Source of the DNA: Deuterostichococcus epilithicus
Taxonomy: Eukaryota; Chlorophyta; Trebouxiophyceae; Prasiolales; Stichococcaceae
Direction of reading: 5' to 3'
Assembly: GCA_033439295.1 (NCBI GenBank)
Contig: JAVTLE010000001.1
Location: 2,046,001 to 2,110,000, forward strand
DNA length: 64,000 nt
The notes below the pieces were generated by a model. The model did not search any database. It was given only the letters and a program-made list of their open reading frames with translations, and was not told where the DNA came from. Below are positions 1-11,829 of the stretch, one piece after another. Each line of letters opens with the position of its first letter. The first letter of the stretch is position 1. The translations under genes and the position numbers were made by a program.

Positions 1-34
1 CTTCATAGCCAAATGCTGATCATGGAACCCCAGG

Positions 35-430
35 TAGGGTTGGCAGCAAACCAGCGACCGGATGTTAGGTCCGGTTACGCTTATTAATTAACCAACTTGC
101 ACTTTCCGGGGTTACTAAATAAAACCTGCCAACTACCTCGCCCCCTGTGCAGCAGGTGCAGCAGATGCCAAATTGCTCGTGCGGCTGACATCGGAAGACG
201 TGCACCTAAAAGCACTTGGCTCCCAGATGGGCAGCAAGGTGCAGCTGGCTGTGCGCAGCCGTTTGCGCCCGGGGGNGTTAGTGTAAGCTGTTTTGGGAAA
301 TGTGGACGCAGTGCAGTAACACAGAATGCCAATTTCCTGCGCCACTCCCCCCAGCCACCGCCACACTGGCCCCTCGCGGCAGCTAAAATCACTCAGCTTA
401 GAACGGGAGACCGCCAGTTAATTGCGCGCC
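35..430. mobile_element. Degraded hAT-type MITE, family H1
   Basis: The left end carries the H1 terminal motif TAGGGTTGGCAG followed by the family signature CCGGATGTTAGGTCCGGTTA. Inside are words shared with the full copy at 47628-48148: the 'gtgcacct...agatgg.cagcaaggtgcagctgg' stretch and the 'gcgccactcc..ccagcc' stretch. The right end cannot be found, so the copy is truncated or too diverged. One N lies at about 278. I saw no gene here. Confidence 0.6.
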
Positions 431-804
431 AATCAGAATTCAGCCCTCGTCTACCGCTTGGTACATCTGGTTTACCCAATGGAACCAATATTGTGCAAGC
501 AATCAACCTGTTATTTACAACACGTCTTAACAACACGCTGATCACGTATTCAACCACAGCCGGCCTCCACCGGCTGTCCTTGCTAACAGGATCAATAACA
601 GGGTTGCATTACCTAATCACATGCGTCAACCGGTTGATCGCGTGCGTATTTCGCAGAATCACCTCGCAGCGGCAAGGCACGTGGTACCTGGTTCGCTGTT
701 TGACGTTGCATGGCAGCTCATCGTAACCAATCTGCAGAGCTAGCTGAACGACTAGCCCCCCTTATTGTCGATAAACTTAGGTACTCAAGAAGAACAGTTA
801 CACC
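430..804. other. AT-richer intergenic stretch, shares words with 46480-46700
   Basis: No gene was recognised. The segment around 600-760 shares short words with 46480-46700 (taatcacatgcg, catggcagctcat, cagagct), which suggests two old copies of an unclassified repeat. Confidence 0.3.
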
Positions 805-1321
805 CAGTGTGGGCAGTGTAATTAATAGGTTTTGAACAAACGGTGTTACTAACGCTCTATTAACAGATTTCAAACATCGGCCGGGTTGGAAAGTGGCTGT
901 TATTAAAACCAGGGTATAACATCCTCACAGAGGTTTTGAACCCGCTCCCTCACACACCAAGAAATGCGCCGCTGGCACGGAACTTGCACAGAGGAGTGAT
1001 TGAGCTGCAGCACGATGCCCGTGCAGCTTGCTGACAGCATCTAGGTGCCCCCCAGGCGGCTCGGCGTGACCCAAGCCGGACTCAGGGTTTAGTCACTTTT
1101 ACCGAAATCGTCGCAGCCACCTAGCAAGCTTGCCCACTCCGCGCTGAAATGGGATTTCTGGTCAAGAATGATTTTGAAGGGCTGACTCCTTTCGATTAAT
1201 GCGGCATTTTGCCGGGTCTTTCGCTTCGTATAGAGGTCGGAAGGGGTTTGAAACGGATTACTAACATCGTGTTGTTTACAATTAACTTATAATTTGCCGG
1301 GGAATTAAGCTGCCCACAGTG
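805..1321. mobile_element. Non-autonomous hAT element, family H3, internal-deletion form
   Basis: The 517-bp element has terminal inverted repeats: left CAGTGTGGGCAG, right (reverse complement) CACTGTGGGCAG. It is flanked on both sides by the identical 8-bp duplication GTTACACC (797-804 and 1322-1329), which is diagnostic of hAT transposition. Both ends match the 1.28-kb relative at 17654-18932, but most of the middle is absent, so this is a deletion derivative. No coding capacity is visible. Confidence 0.9.
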
Positions 1322-1329
1322 GTTACACC

Positions 1330-3717
1330 TTCTGCCCACTTGTTTCCCCGTCGTTGATCCCTCCGAAAAACCCCTTGTGCGATCTGCTGCAGCGCGGCGG
1401 CTGCCAGCTGCAGCAGCTGTGCAATCCGCCTGCGGACTGCTCTGCAGCCCGAAAAGGCTTCTGATCACAGTCTGCTTCTGGCACTCGCGAAATCCCCCTC
1501 GTTTTCATACCTAGCAATAAAAACTCTTAGTCAAGAACGAAAATCGTACTAAGGGAGCGGAACTAATGCTTACATCAACTCGCCAAATCTTACAATGCCG
1601 GCTGCCGGGGCTCCGTTCGCACAGCCGGCTGCAGCGCGAGGAGCCTCCCTCACGCAAGCTCTGCAAAGTGACCCAAGGAAAAGCTGACGGACCACGGAAG
1701 ACCCGAAGACGCAGCTGGCAACCGGTAGAAGGCGTGAAGGTTTCCAGTCGACGACTCCTGGGGTTTACTACGGCCAGCCGGAAATTTGAGAGTATAAGGT
1801 TGATTCACCGTCGGTGATCAAAGATCAAGCTAAAGTCATTTATTGAACTTTATTCTTGGGCAATTACGACACTCGCACCACCCTGAATAGGACAAATCCC
1901 AATTACCCACCGGTTGCCAACCCTAGCCCAGGGACACTTGCGATGATCTGCTGGCAGCAAGTGCACAGTCGCAGCACTTTGCATCACTGTTACCATTGGT
2001 TGTATGTATTGATTGTAGCGACGGAAAAGCACGCGAAGTGCACTTGTGTAGCGCTTTTTAACTACCGTAGTCACGGGCAGGAGATGAGCAGCCGCCCAAG
2101 TCTGATTAATTTGGAAGGCGCGCAGGCTCGCGCAGCGGGAAACTAAGCCGAGTCGCAGAACTTCACAGTACACATACCATTTTGGATATACCTTCTAGCA
2201 ATGGAAAGTGCGCGAAGTGCACTCGCCCAGCGCTCTGCGACTTGTTTTTGCGCGACTCATGCCCGTGACTACGGTAGGGTGGCCATGCTTAGTATATTGA
2301 CGACATGTGCTCACCTTCCCAGTTTTCTAACGCCGGAATCCAGCTGTCACGTCGCGTCCAAGCTGGAAGCCTTGAAGCCGTCGTTTCAACTAGCTGAGCA
2401 TGGGCAAACTAGTAGTCGCTTAGGACTGGCCACCAGGAGTGCAGTTCCTGGGTGGTCAATGTGCGATCCTTAGAGCAGCGACACTCGCGTGTGCGTGTAC
2501 CTTGTGCCCCTGCAAAGTAGAACTATCCTCGAGCAAAACTGCAACTTTGCACAAGTGTATTTTCTTTGCGCAGGAAGCTTGCGTCATAAGCAGAGCAAGA
2601 CCCCGGATGTTGCTAAGTTTCACCAGCATCGGTGCCTTTATGTTGCGGCAGCTCGCGTACAGAGCATAGTGCTGCATGAGACAGCACTATGATTCATATC
2701 ATGCAATCACGCCCGCTGAGACTGTCGTTGGGGAGCTTGAACGATTGCGGCTGTCGCTGTGCACATGAAGCATCCGGATAACTCACAGACACTGAAACTT
2801 GACAGTTGAACCCCATCATTCCTCATTCAATCGTTCGTTATCTGCGAACAATTGCTGCTGCATGGTAATGCTCGCTGGGCTCGTGTTTCGGCACTGAGTC
2901 GCAAGCAAAGTTCCTGCGGTAAAGCTCCCAGTCCTGCAGTGCCTGCCCTGCAAGGTGCAAAACACTGCCCAACCACTGCAGCAACCAGTTGCAGAGCAGT
3001 GGCGGCTGCTCTGCTGCTGTAACAGCCAGCAGCAGCCCTTACTCTGCATCTAACAGCAGCGACAGTAAGCTGTATGCTCAGCGACATGCCTGCTTACTCC
3101 CTCTTTCGCATCAAGAAAGCTCTCGCTCATGTTCTCCCAACCATTTCCCAGCAAGCGTCCGGTGAACTTGAGACGATAAGGCATGCCCACATTCGCTCGC
3201 GAACGTTCCCTTATCTTTGCGCAACTCATGCCTGTAACTATGATAGCCTGAAAGTATTGTTGTTTCCGGATACTGAGTGATGCGCGTAGGGTCGGGCGCA
3301 AGAAGGAGATGACAACGCAGCAGGGTGCACCCATATGGAAGCGACACACGCAACGTTGGTAAGTAGTGTGATGCATCTGCAGCGTGTTTCACAAGGCAGC
3401 GAAAGCGCTCGAGGCGTCCTTCAAGGATGCTGTTTGCCATTTGCGACCATCACTTGTTCCACCCGCTTTCGGCCTAGCGCCGGGCAGCGTCCCGGAAAGG
3501 TCATTTCGATTCGTTGGTCCACTGATTTCCCAGTACTTTTGCAATGCGGAATATCAGAACATTACGATCGTCGGGAATGTTTTTCGTCGCTACTCAGTTC
3601 GAATTAACTTGCAAATAGCAATTGGTGAAGGATGATTATGTTTGAAGGTCCACATCTGGACCGAAAACACACGTTCCTCTATCTTGCTGGCAGAGCTCAA
3701 CATACAGCAATAGAAGC
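1330..3717. other. Intergenic, no gene recognised
   Basis: Apart from the MITE at 2063-2276, nothing here reads as a gene on either strand. Short open frames overlap on both strands and show no family motif. At 3225-3250 a single M1-like end (gcaactcatgcctgtaacta) suggests a truncated MITE whose partner end I could not place. Confidence 0.4.
2063..2276. mobile_element. TIR MITE, family M1
   Basis: It begins TACCGTAGTCACGGGC and ends with the inverted version, gcccgtgactacggta, about 210 bp apart. Internal words (cgcgaagtgcact, cgcagcggga) recur in the copies at 8189-8430, 10643-10853, 28391-28556 and 51519-51722. It is non-coding. The flanks do not show a clear target duplication longer than TA. 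Confidence 0.75.
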
Positions 3718-5231
3718 TTAAACAGGACCTGTAATCGGATGACCGTCACCGTCCATCTTGATGAAGGAGTACTCGAGCAAGTTTTGACATTTTGCCCGCA
3801 AGTTTGGTTCTGCGCTGAAAGCCCGGTACCCATGGCGGTGCATGCCCAAGAAAAACATCTGCATGCCTCCTGTAGTTGTGTGCCATTCACGCGGCAGATC
3901 TTCTCTGAAGGTCACAATTAGCTCGGCGTGCAGCTCGACAAACACCTGCGGCAATAGAACACACGCACATATATGCAGAAGGACGTTCTTGACATTGGTA
4001 GCAACCGGCTATGGGACATTCGCTATACAACTGCATTGACCTTGCGCGCATTGGCCTGACAAGGTCATGACCACAGGAAAGTACTTATGTTGTCACCTGT
4101 GTTGCAGGTATCACTGCGTCAGAAGCCAGCAACTCTGCGAAAATGGGCCACTCCCAGCCCTCGATGTCGATTTTTAAGATGTCGAGCCATGCGATGTTGT
4201 TGTCGCGCATAGAGCCTAAGAGTGTCGTAAAATTGCCACGTTTCTTGGACAGTCGCTCGAGCTGGGCTTCACTGCAACATCAAAGGTCGCAATCCTGGTT
4301 TGCTAGATGATCAGTCCGACAGCTTGGGAGCAATGCGACAGAAAGAGGACACAACTGGCAGAAGAACGACGACTCCCATGGCAACGATTCCACACCTGGC
4401 CATTCCCACAAGGTGCAGGTCTGCCCCACGCACAGAGGCTGATTGTTCCAGCTTCTCTCCCCTCAACGTGTGATCGTAGATGTGGATTTTGCAATGAGGG
4501 TGCGACGTCATGAGTGCATCCTCAAAGGACGTCTCGCCATTGGATCCAAGGCTGTAAACATAGCATTGCGGTTTGTCCAGCAGGCGATCCCTTGCACACA
4601 TCCACTTCCCTGCAGACACAGCAAAGCATTGCTTGGTGCTGGAAAACGGGTTCACATTCAGCTGCCCGGAAACACTTGCACGGAAAGCCAAAGCATGTCT
4701 GTTGCATATGATTGCCTGCTTGTTGGAACTTTGCGTCAGGACAGCGCGCACCTCCATCTACTACGGAACCCACACGCTCCATGAGCGGGCACGAATAGAA
4801 GGGGGCGAAAACGTCCCACAACTCAACTTGACCAGCACGCCGTTCCTCCTGCCGAATTCCTTCGACATAGTCCAAGGCACGCTGCCACTGCCGCTGATAG
4901 GCTGCCTCAACATCACTGTGGGTGATCTGGAATGTCTCCAACGTAGTTGCTGTGGCTGCCACTGCCTGGACGCCAAACAAAATTGTCAGCAATGACTGGA
5001 GCTCCGACAGCACTAGCATGCCGGGAGAGACTGCGAACTGAGCTCGATGAGATCAAGCATTTGCCTACGGAAGGCGTCTCAACTGCACTTGAAAAGGCTC
5101 ACCGCGACATGCGACGATGCGCGAGGCCCGGAGGATCCCCCGGGGTGAAGAGTGTGTATCGCCAGCCACACCACGCACACGGAGGCCACGAGGAAAACCA
5201 ACCATTTCCTGTTGGGTTCCTTGAAGTCCAT
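3718..5231 (-). CDS. METTL24-like secretory methyltransferase
   Basis: Five exons on the minus strand splice with consistent phases: 5231-5103, 5037-4752, 4609-4396, 4271-4097 and 3945-3718, giving 343 residues. The start is the first ATG before a type II membrane segment (KWLVFLVASVCVVWLAI). The body follows the METTL24 pattern. It has WDVFAPFYSCP and ERVGSVVDGGKWMC near residues 115-145, then CYVYSLGSNGETSFEDAL. A beta-strand/helix region leads to LDILKIDIEGWEW (the acidic DIEGWE motif of the SAM fold), and then VFVELHAE. The substrate is unknown; the lumenal anchor and the neighbouring glycosyltransferases suggest sugar O-methylation (inference). It is divergent from the GT92 gene at 5905. 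The donor of exon 3 (AG|GTGTGG) is the least certain junction. Confidence 0.85.
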
Positions 5232-5904
5232 GTCTCGAAACATAGATCAAACAGAGCACCAATCAACGGTCACACTGCTGGACACTAAACGCGCATTTCG
5301 TTGGTGACATGTAGTATGAGGTCGCGACAAACCTGCGACCTGCGGACAGTAGCAGTTCGGGAGGAGAATCAGTTTCAGAAAATAGCATGAGGAAACCAAA
5401 CTGAACTTAAGTCTAATTAGACTATAGTGTAGTGCTCAGTCTGTGTGTGCGCTAACGAGACTAGCACAACCGGGTGGAAATTATTATTATTAACGGAAGC
5501 TAGATTAGTTTTTTAAGCGTTTGGGCAAAAAGGGCGAGGTAACCGGCAGAAGTCAGTTAGTAACCTGGGTAACCGTAATCGGTAATCGTAAACGGGTCCC
5601 AACATCCGGTTACTGACAACCCTAGTCCGCGGTCACTTCATAACCCGCCGGTGGGTAAAATCCCTCGGCCTATACTGCTGACAGGGGGTCCTGAGGCGAC
5701 ATTAGGACGGCGATCCCATTCATTACTGCATTCATACACAGCCGCGATCACGCGCCCGCACAAGCATCCATCATCCGGCAAAACTTACGAGGTCCAGACA
5801 GTTGTTGCAAGTTTCTGCGCTACATCCAACCCTCATTTCGGAATCCAATCCTTCATATCATGCTGCTTGCTCGCCGTTCGTGACAGGGTCGTGGCCGTGC
5901 CAGC
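5232..5904. promoter_or_regulatory. Divergent intergenic region between METTL24-like gene and GT92-1
   Basis: The two ATGs lie 673 bp apart on opposite strands, so both promoters must be in or near this interval. No classical TATA box stands out. A hAT fragment occupies 5505-5624. Shared regulation is possible but not shown. Confidence 0.4.
5505..5624. mobile_element. hAT-type MITE fragment, family H1
   Basis: The stretch matches the right terminal part of the 47628-48148 element: gcgaggtaaccggca, then acatccggttactg, then the terminus caaccct. The left part is missing. It lies in the shared upstream region of two divergent genes. Confidence 0.65.
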
Positions 5905-7887
5905 ATGGCGTCCGTCTTGCGCTTTAATGCGAGGCATCATTCACTGGGATGCTGGCTGCGCGCTCGAAAGTTTATCAAACTTGCCGCTGCCGTGCTGCCT
6001 TCCATTGTTCTCGTGGTGATTGGCGCGGCAGCGGCTGGCAGCTGGCCGAGGCAATGCGCGCCGTCCGGTGGGCTCGTCGCCCCTGAGCTGGCAGCAGACA
6101 GCGCGGCGCCAGCGGTTGCGCCGCGGCTGCACAGCCAGCCGTCACCAGGATTTGACAGCTTAGACAAGGAGTATCTTGCGCTGTGCCTCGCGATCAAGGT
6201 GAGCTTCACTCCAGCCGCTTTTGAAGTTTTTGCTTGCCGATGCTATGCTAGCCGCAAGTTCAGGGCCTCACAACTCATGTCCTTCCACAGGACCTACATT
6301 TGGATGTCAGGGAGTGGGTTGCGCATCACAAGGCGGTGCGATTCTATAGCCTTGATCAATGTAAGTGACCCTGCGGACCTGTACCTGGCACTGCTGACTT
6401 GCCGGCATTTGGTCCGTTGCAGGTTGGGGTTGGCAGAATCTACATGTATGACACAGGTCTGCCCTTTGGCTGCGGCACACTGGCTCGGCGTGCAGCGCGC
6501 GTGAGCCTCAGCTTCATGATGGTGCACATCACATTGCCGAGATGCACAGCAGAAACTGCTGACGGTGTCGATAATCTGGTTGCCTGCAGGCAGCATGCCG
6601 CCATTGAATCGTACTGTCGCAGACCACATAGACTCAGGTTTGGCGCCATCATGCAACCCCTGATGCGAGTGTGCAAGCCTGCACTTCCAGCAGTGGCAGC
6701 GACCTCGTCAGCAAATTATCCTGCTGGGCGCAGGCTTTGTTTACTACACATGGTGGATACCTGATTTCGGCAACTCAACTCATGTGTGAGCGTCGTTCCG
6801 CCCCCTCACACCTCCAGTTGAGCGCATGCCTCACACACTGAGCCGCCCAGCAACTGAAAGTCCTTAACAATCAATGCACAGATTACATCCACAGCATCAC
6901 ATTTATGCCGACTGCATTAGACGAAATAGGATGAAGCATCGCTTCATGGGTAAGTTTCGAGCTTACGCATGGAGCTGGCTGCCTAGCTGGCCAACTCAAA
7001 TACTGGTCGCTCCGGGAACATGTCTTGTCTGTGCTGCCCGCAGGGTTTATCGACTCTGACGAGTATCTTGTGATGAGAAAAGACTCAGCATTCCAAACCA
7101 TACCAGAGCTTTTGAGAGCCTTCACGGCCATTGACGTTGACATTGCAGCGCTCGCTGTGCACTGGGTGCGGTGGCAGCATCATTGCCTTGCAGCAAGCCC
7201 ACTGTTCACATTGCAGCTTCTCCTGCAGCATCCCGCCTGCACTGATGCTCATTATTGCATTTTGCACAGGTCGTTTTTGGCTCCAGCGGGCACCTGGAGC
7301 GACCGCATGGGACAGGGGTGCTCCAGGTGTTTACAAGAAGAAACGTTTGATACCATACCGACATGGTGACGCCAACACGGACATGTGCTGGAGAAGTCGC
7401 TTGGTCTGCATGCTCCAGGCCTACACACGGTGCATACCCGGAGACGACCCGAAGAACGAGGAAGGGCTGCACATTAAAAGTCTGGTCAACACGAGATTCG
7501 TGTTCCCCTTTCCCAAAGAGTGCGACATAACGAACTGCCCATGTTCCCTACATTCGTGCGCCCAATGATATGTGAGCTCCCACTGCAAGCCTGCACGCTG
7601 ATTCCTTGGGTCCTGCCTGCAGCCCGCATCATTTTCGCTATGCAAACGACACATACGCCGTCAACACCAGATTCCAGCGAGTGAATGGCCCAAGGTCACG
7701 GCCAATCACCTACGCACACCTCGTGTTGCACCATTACATCCTGAAGAGCCAACGCGAATTTGAGGCAAAAATCCAGAGGGGTTCGGCTGTCAGGAAGCGC
7801 TATAGGAAGGCACCATACTTTCACCAAATCAACGAGCAAGCCACAGCAGCTTGCATGGATGCCGTCCATTTAGGGCCTTACGAATAG
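5905..7887 (+). CDS. GT92 (DUF23) family glycosyltransferase, copy 1
   Basis: Ten exons splice with all phases agreeing: 5905-6198, 6291-6335, 6423-6456, 6590-6637, 6734-6785, 6882-6949, 7044-7165, 7270-7326, 7419-7519 and 7623-7887, giving 361 residues. The N-terminus is a type II anchor (LAAAVLPSIVLVVIGAAAAG). Family motifs in order are LALCLAIKDLHLDVREWVAH, RIYMYDTG, PPLNRTVADHIDSG, the acidic FIDSDEYL (candidate metal/nucleotide-sugar site), VVFGSSGHL, AYTRCIPG, HIKSLVNTRF, and YAVNTRF near the end. GT92 includes galactosyltransferases acting on core fucose (C. elegans GALT-1); the donor and acceptor here are inferred only. It has three introns that copy 3 (55124-57260) lacks, and it lacks the 19-nt microexon of copies 2 and 3. 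Confidence 0.92.
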
Positions 7888-8888
7888 CTCTGCGACCTGG
7901 AGGAGGCTGTTGCTCAAAGCCAGCTTGATTTACTCCACATTGGCCAAACCCACCAAGAACTCAGCAAACTCGCTAGGCCTCATAAACTACAGTTTACCTA
8001 GATCTTCTGCCATGCCAGCCCGGGTCAAATTGAAAACACACTGACGAACATCCCTAAAACGACCATTGCGAAACCACTGGCCATAAAATTCCTGCCTTTG
8101 AAGTTGATCATCTTTGGCTACAGGAACTGATTGAACTTTTCGAAGAGCTTGACTCCTGGATCACAATTAGACCGGTTCAAGCTCAGAGCATGAAGTCATG
8201 GGCATGAGTTGTGCAGCCGCCAAATTCGAATTAGTTTGAACTCGCGCAGCAGGAATCGCGCAGCATGACAATCGCGCAGCAGGAAACCATTTCAAAATGG
8301 TAGAAAATACTTGAATGACAATTCCTGATACGATGTTCAGAATTGAGTCATACGGCAAAAAAGCGCAAAGTGCACTTGCACCACAGCGTTCTGTACATGA
8401 CTTTGCGACTCATACCTGTGGCTGCGGCAGACCTGTGATGACACAGCTTATGTCACTGCTTCGTTGGTATGTTTGTGACTGCGCTCAACATTTGTCGTCG
8501 CCTATTCATGCAGCCACTGCCAACCACACTGCAGCACGCAGCGAAATCACCCACGCAGCTCCCGCTCATCGCCTTGTTCGGTTGTCCTACCTGTATGCGC
8601 ATCCAAGAACCAGAATCGACAGCCTCATGCAACTCTATTGTGTCATGCAGCCTCTTACATGCCTGAGCTCAGGCATTCAAGCATGCATTCAAGGCTTTTA
8701 TAGCACGTGGCGGCAATGCACGAAACTCTGTTGGCAACATGCCGCAGCTCCTTTTACTGCACCCTTTGCGAAACTGCTACTGGAACAAGGCCCACTATAT
8801 ATAGACAGACACTGCAGAGCGCATGCGCACGCACCTTCACACGCCTTGCCAGGCTCAAGGCTGGGGGGCCGCAATGGCGGTGTGACTA
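7888..8888. other. Intergenic, no gene recognised
   Basis: It holds the M1 MITE at 8189-8430 and otherwise nothing I can name. A 242-codon plus-strand frame and a 274-codon minus-strand frame overlap here and onward. Neither shows a domain and they shadow each other. Confidence 0.35.
8189..8430. mobile_element. TIR MITE, family M1 (diverged)
   Basis: The left end gtcatgggcatgagttgtgc and right end gcgactcatacctgtggctg are diverged forms of the M1 terminal inverted repeat. The interior keeps the family words cgcgcagcaggaa and cgcaaagtgcacttg. A short direct repetition (aatcgcgcagca) lies near 8244-8275. Confidence 0.6.
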
Positions 8889-9560
8889 GTCTAATCATAG
8901 TTGCGAACAACTCATATGCGTTTGCTGCGTTTAGGAGCATGATGCCGGCGCAGCGCAGCATGTGCAAGGTCGACCTGGTCGAGGTGAAGTGTGCGTTCGA
9001 CCTGGCGGTGCACGGCAGTACGCGTCTCATTGCTGAGCGGTAGCATGCTGTGCTCTGGCAGCGCTTGCGCAGGGACGGGTGGGATGCTGAGTTCGTAGTG
9101 GGCAACTTCGGCACCATGCGGTCTAAGAGCATGGAGACCCTGGACAAGCTGGGCATTGGCGCCAGCGCCGTCAATAAGTAGGCCAAGGCTGTCGCCAAAA
9201 GAGTGCCGTGACAGGTCGTGCCGAATCGACGCTGTGAGGGGCAATAAGATCGTGCCTGGCGTCCAGATGGCCGCTTCCGTGAGGGAGGGGACCACCAGGG
9301 GCCCCCGTCGCCGCTCATGGTAGGCAATGCACTGCTGCTTCTGGATTCAGCAACATGCCTGTTGTTGTTGCACCGCGGCGTCCCTGCACGAGGAAGCGTG
9401 GTCGAGACGTCGTGAACCTCTGCTCTACTCCCATGACCATGCATTTCGTTCCAGGGGGATGCGCATCTCGCAGACTGTTTCTCTCGTGGAGGTGCCTCCG
9501 CCGGTTCTGCCGAAGCGTACATGCGAGACTCTTATGGCCCAGCAATTGACTCTATTGCCT
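8889..9560 (+). pseudogene. Possible LINE ORF2 C-terminal remnant or other decayed coding sequence
   Basis: One plus-strand frame reads as coding-like but is interrupted by several stops. It has a passage of the kind 'LWQRLRRDGWDAEFVVGNFG' followed by a Leu/Lys-rich tail (SMETLDKLGIGASAV). This resembles the cysteine-poor C-terminal tail of some algal LINE ORF2 proteins. I do not recognise it with confidence, and no reverse transcriptase domain is present nearby. It could equally be a decayed host gene. Confidence 0.2.
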
Positions 9561-9895
9561 CCCTGGCGACAGTAATGACGCTGGCACTCAGCGGCACAAT
9601 CTTGTAGGCTCAGTGTGCAGCTCTCGTCAAGACGGCGATCCCTGCTCAGCTGTGTCGTCGGTGGACTGTACGCAGGAGACTGTCGCGAGCGGCGCAGTCC
9701 GGCAGGACATACAACTGGAGGGTGCGGTCGACTCGATGTATGTTGCAACTTCACACAGTGAATCCATTTGTAGACCTCTCCGACACGGGGCGTGATGCGA
9801 CCTCGCGGCCTACCCGGAAACGTTCTACTGACTCACCAAATGCAAGAGCAGCCAAGAGCATGAATGCAAATCCTGAACCGCAAGCGATCTGCCAG

Positions 9896-10442
9896 CAGTG
9901 CGTGTCAATAAGCATTCGAGGGCGGTCAGCCTGGCAGAAGCTATCACAGGTTTCGCAAATCAAGTTACATAACCCAAACGTTTGGCAGAATTGCCGTTGA
10001 GGGTGGCATGAACTCCTCTCGCTAAGCTCCATCGATCGAGCTGGTCAACAGCTTAATATTTCCCAAATGTGTCTGCTGGAGGTTCACATGACGACAATGG
10101 CACTGAAGTGGCGCCACTAGTGGTGAGCATAAGCAGTCTGAAACACCCTCATAGATGGAGCGGACACTGCAATTTTTGTCATTTTTGCATTAGAGCAAGA
10201 AGGCGGTCTCATGACGTGCAACTGAGTCATGAGATTTGAATTGTGCGTTGTCTCCAGCTGCTTGAAGACATGCACTGACATGGAGACTGGGGGTGCTGAC
10301 ATGGAGACGAAAGCTTCTTACGTTACCGTGACAGTCACGTAAACATCAATCTGCCATAGGCAGATTTACCCAGTCGGCAGGACCTGTGGCAGAAAGCAAT
10401 TCTGCCAAGTGGCAGATTGACTCATTTTTGACAAGTACACTG
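9896..10442. mobile_element. Non-autonomous hAT element, family H2, complete
   Basis: The 547-bp element begins CAGTGCGTGTCAATAAGC and ends TTTTTGACAAGTACACTG (an inverted terminus). It is flanked by perfect 8-bp duplications TCTGCCAG at 9888-9895 and 10443-10450. Internal palindromes of the type CTGCCA/TGGCAG are frequent. It is non-coding and oriented opposite to the copy at 18935-19424. Confidence 0.9.
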
Positions 10443-10544
10443 TCTGCCAGGGCCCCAGGGCATTGGCATTCCACCAGGCACAGTACCAGTTGTGGACCGC
10501 TCCACAACGTGATGCCATGTCGCGACACCCCCCCCGGGGCAAGC

Positions 10545-11494
10545 TTTATCGATAGGACTGGTCAACAGCTTGAAAATGCAATGTTGTGTGTGCGACAATG
10601 GCACTAAAGTGGCGCCACCAGCGGTGTGCACAAGTACCGTAGTTACGGGCATGAGTCGCGCAGCCTCCAACATCCAAAAAAACTGAGAACTCGCGCAGAG
10701 GGAAACTATGCACAGTCGCACTACTTAGTAGTAATCATACAACGTTTGAAAGTAGAGTTTAGCGGCGGAAAAGTGCGCGAAGCGCTCTCGCGCAGCGCTC
10801 TGAAAGCAAAGATTTTAGCGACTTATGCCCGTGACTACGATATCCTGAAACATCTTTGGATTCGCGCCTCATGTGGCAAAAACCATTTTGGAACGTACCA
10901 CGTTGCTGCTGCAGCAGACCTGACACCCTCTTTCAATCACCCAGCGGCATTCTGCAACACGCCCAAACCCGCCGCTAAGTCTGCGAAGAAAACATCGTGG
11001 TGCACAGCTGCTGACACCTGCTGCTACGCCAAGGTGCCTGCCATTAGCTGGCCGACCGGCGCCGCCATGTGCAGCACTGTGTGCGCGCCCTGGCTGCCGA
11101 ATCCTAAATCGCAGCCCTAAACCGCCGGACCCTAAATTCTGAACCCGGTTGGAACCACGCTTCCGCTCTGCGGCTCTGCGCCGAAGGTTCATCCACAACT
11201 TCAGAGTCGAAGTCAGACACTAGAATGATCGTCGTCGTATTGCATGCTTAAAGCAACAATGCTGTCGTATGGCATTCAAATAAGCGTTCAAATGTGTGCG
11301 GTCTGCGGTGTCTTCAGCTCTACAGTACCTGGAGACTAGGGTCGCTTACGTATATGCCAGCAATGTAAGCATCAACCTACAACTGGCAAAAATGCGCAAA
11401 CGCCCGGTCGGCTGGGCTTGTGGCAGAAAACAGTTCTGTCACAGAAGTGGCAGATGAGGCCATGACAGATTGACCGTTTACTGACACGCACCAC
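10545..11494. mobile_element. Longer hAT family H2 copy, left end worn, interrupted by an M1 MITE
   Basis: The interior matches the 1129-bp copy at 45273-46401 in reverse orientation. Shared stretches are ggtcaacagct, ggcactaaagtggcgccacc, gcattctgcaacacgccc, catcgtggtgcacagctgctg, and the right terminus gtttactgacacgcacc near 11494. The family match is broken at 10643-10853 by an M1 element, so M1 inserted after H2. The true left terminus was not found. Confidence 0.7.
10643..10853. mobile_element. TIR MITE, family M1, nested in a hAT copy
   Basis: The left end is taccgtagttacgggcatga; the right end (reverse complement) is tatcgtagtcacgggcata. The roughly 210-bp element contains gtgcgcgaagcgctctcgcg. 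It sits inside an H2 element, which dates M1 activity after the H2 insertion. Confidence 0.8.
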
Positions 11495-11829
11495 GAGTGC
11501 GTCTCAGGAGGGGAAGGCAGCGTGCCTGTAGGGTGTTGGACTTGGACGAGTTTCGACAAGCCGTGAGCCGAGGCAGCAGCCAGAAGCAGATGACTGCGGT
11601 GTGCCATAGGATATGCACTCTTCTTCCTGTTCTTCCTTTCTTTTGAACCGTGGGATTTGCGACTTCTGTATGGCGTGGGCGATTGCCCACTCAGGAAGGT
11701 ATGAATGCAGAAGAATATACTGTAATTTGTATGAGGGACCCCCCCCCGCGCGGGTCGCGGTCGGAAACGGAAGGAAGAAACAAGGAAGCACAGAATGTCA
11801 AATGCTGCTTGGGATGAGCCACCGCCGTC
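11495..11829. other. Intergenic, no gene recognised
   Basis: It includes a run of nine C at about 11741-11749 within a C/G-rich patch. I see no gene. Confidence 0.3.

Noticed and set aside
8698-9522. 274-codon minus-strand frame, overlapping a 242-codon plus-strand frame
   Set aside because: Cys/Ser/Arg/His-rich composition typical of an antisense shadow; no domain, no consistent splice pattern.
11100-11150. CCTAAA-type words near 11105-11135
   Set aside because: Part of the H2 element; no tandem order.
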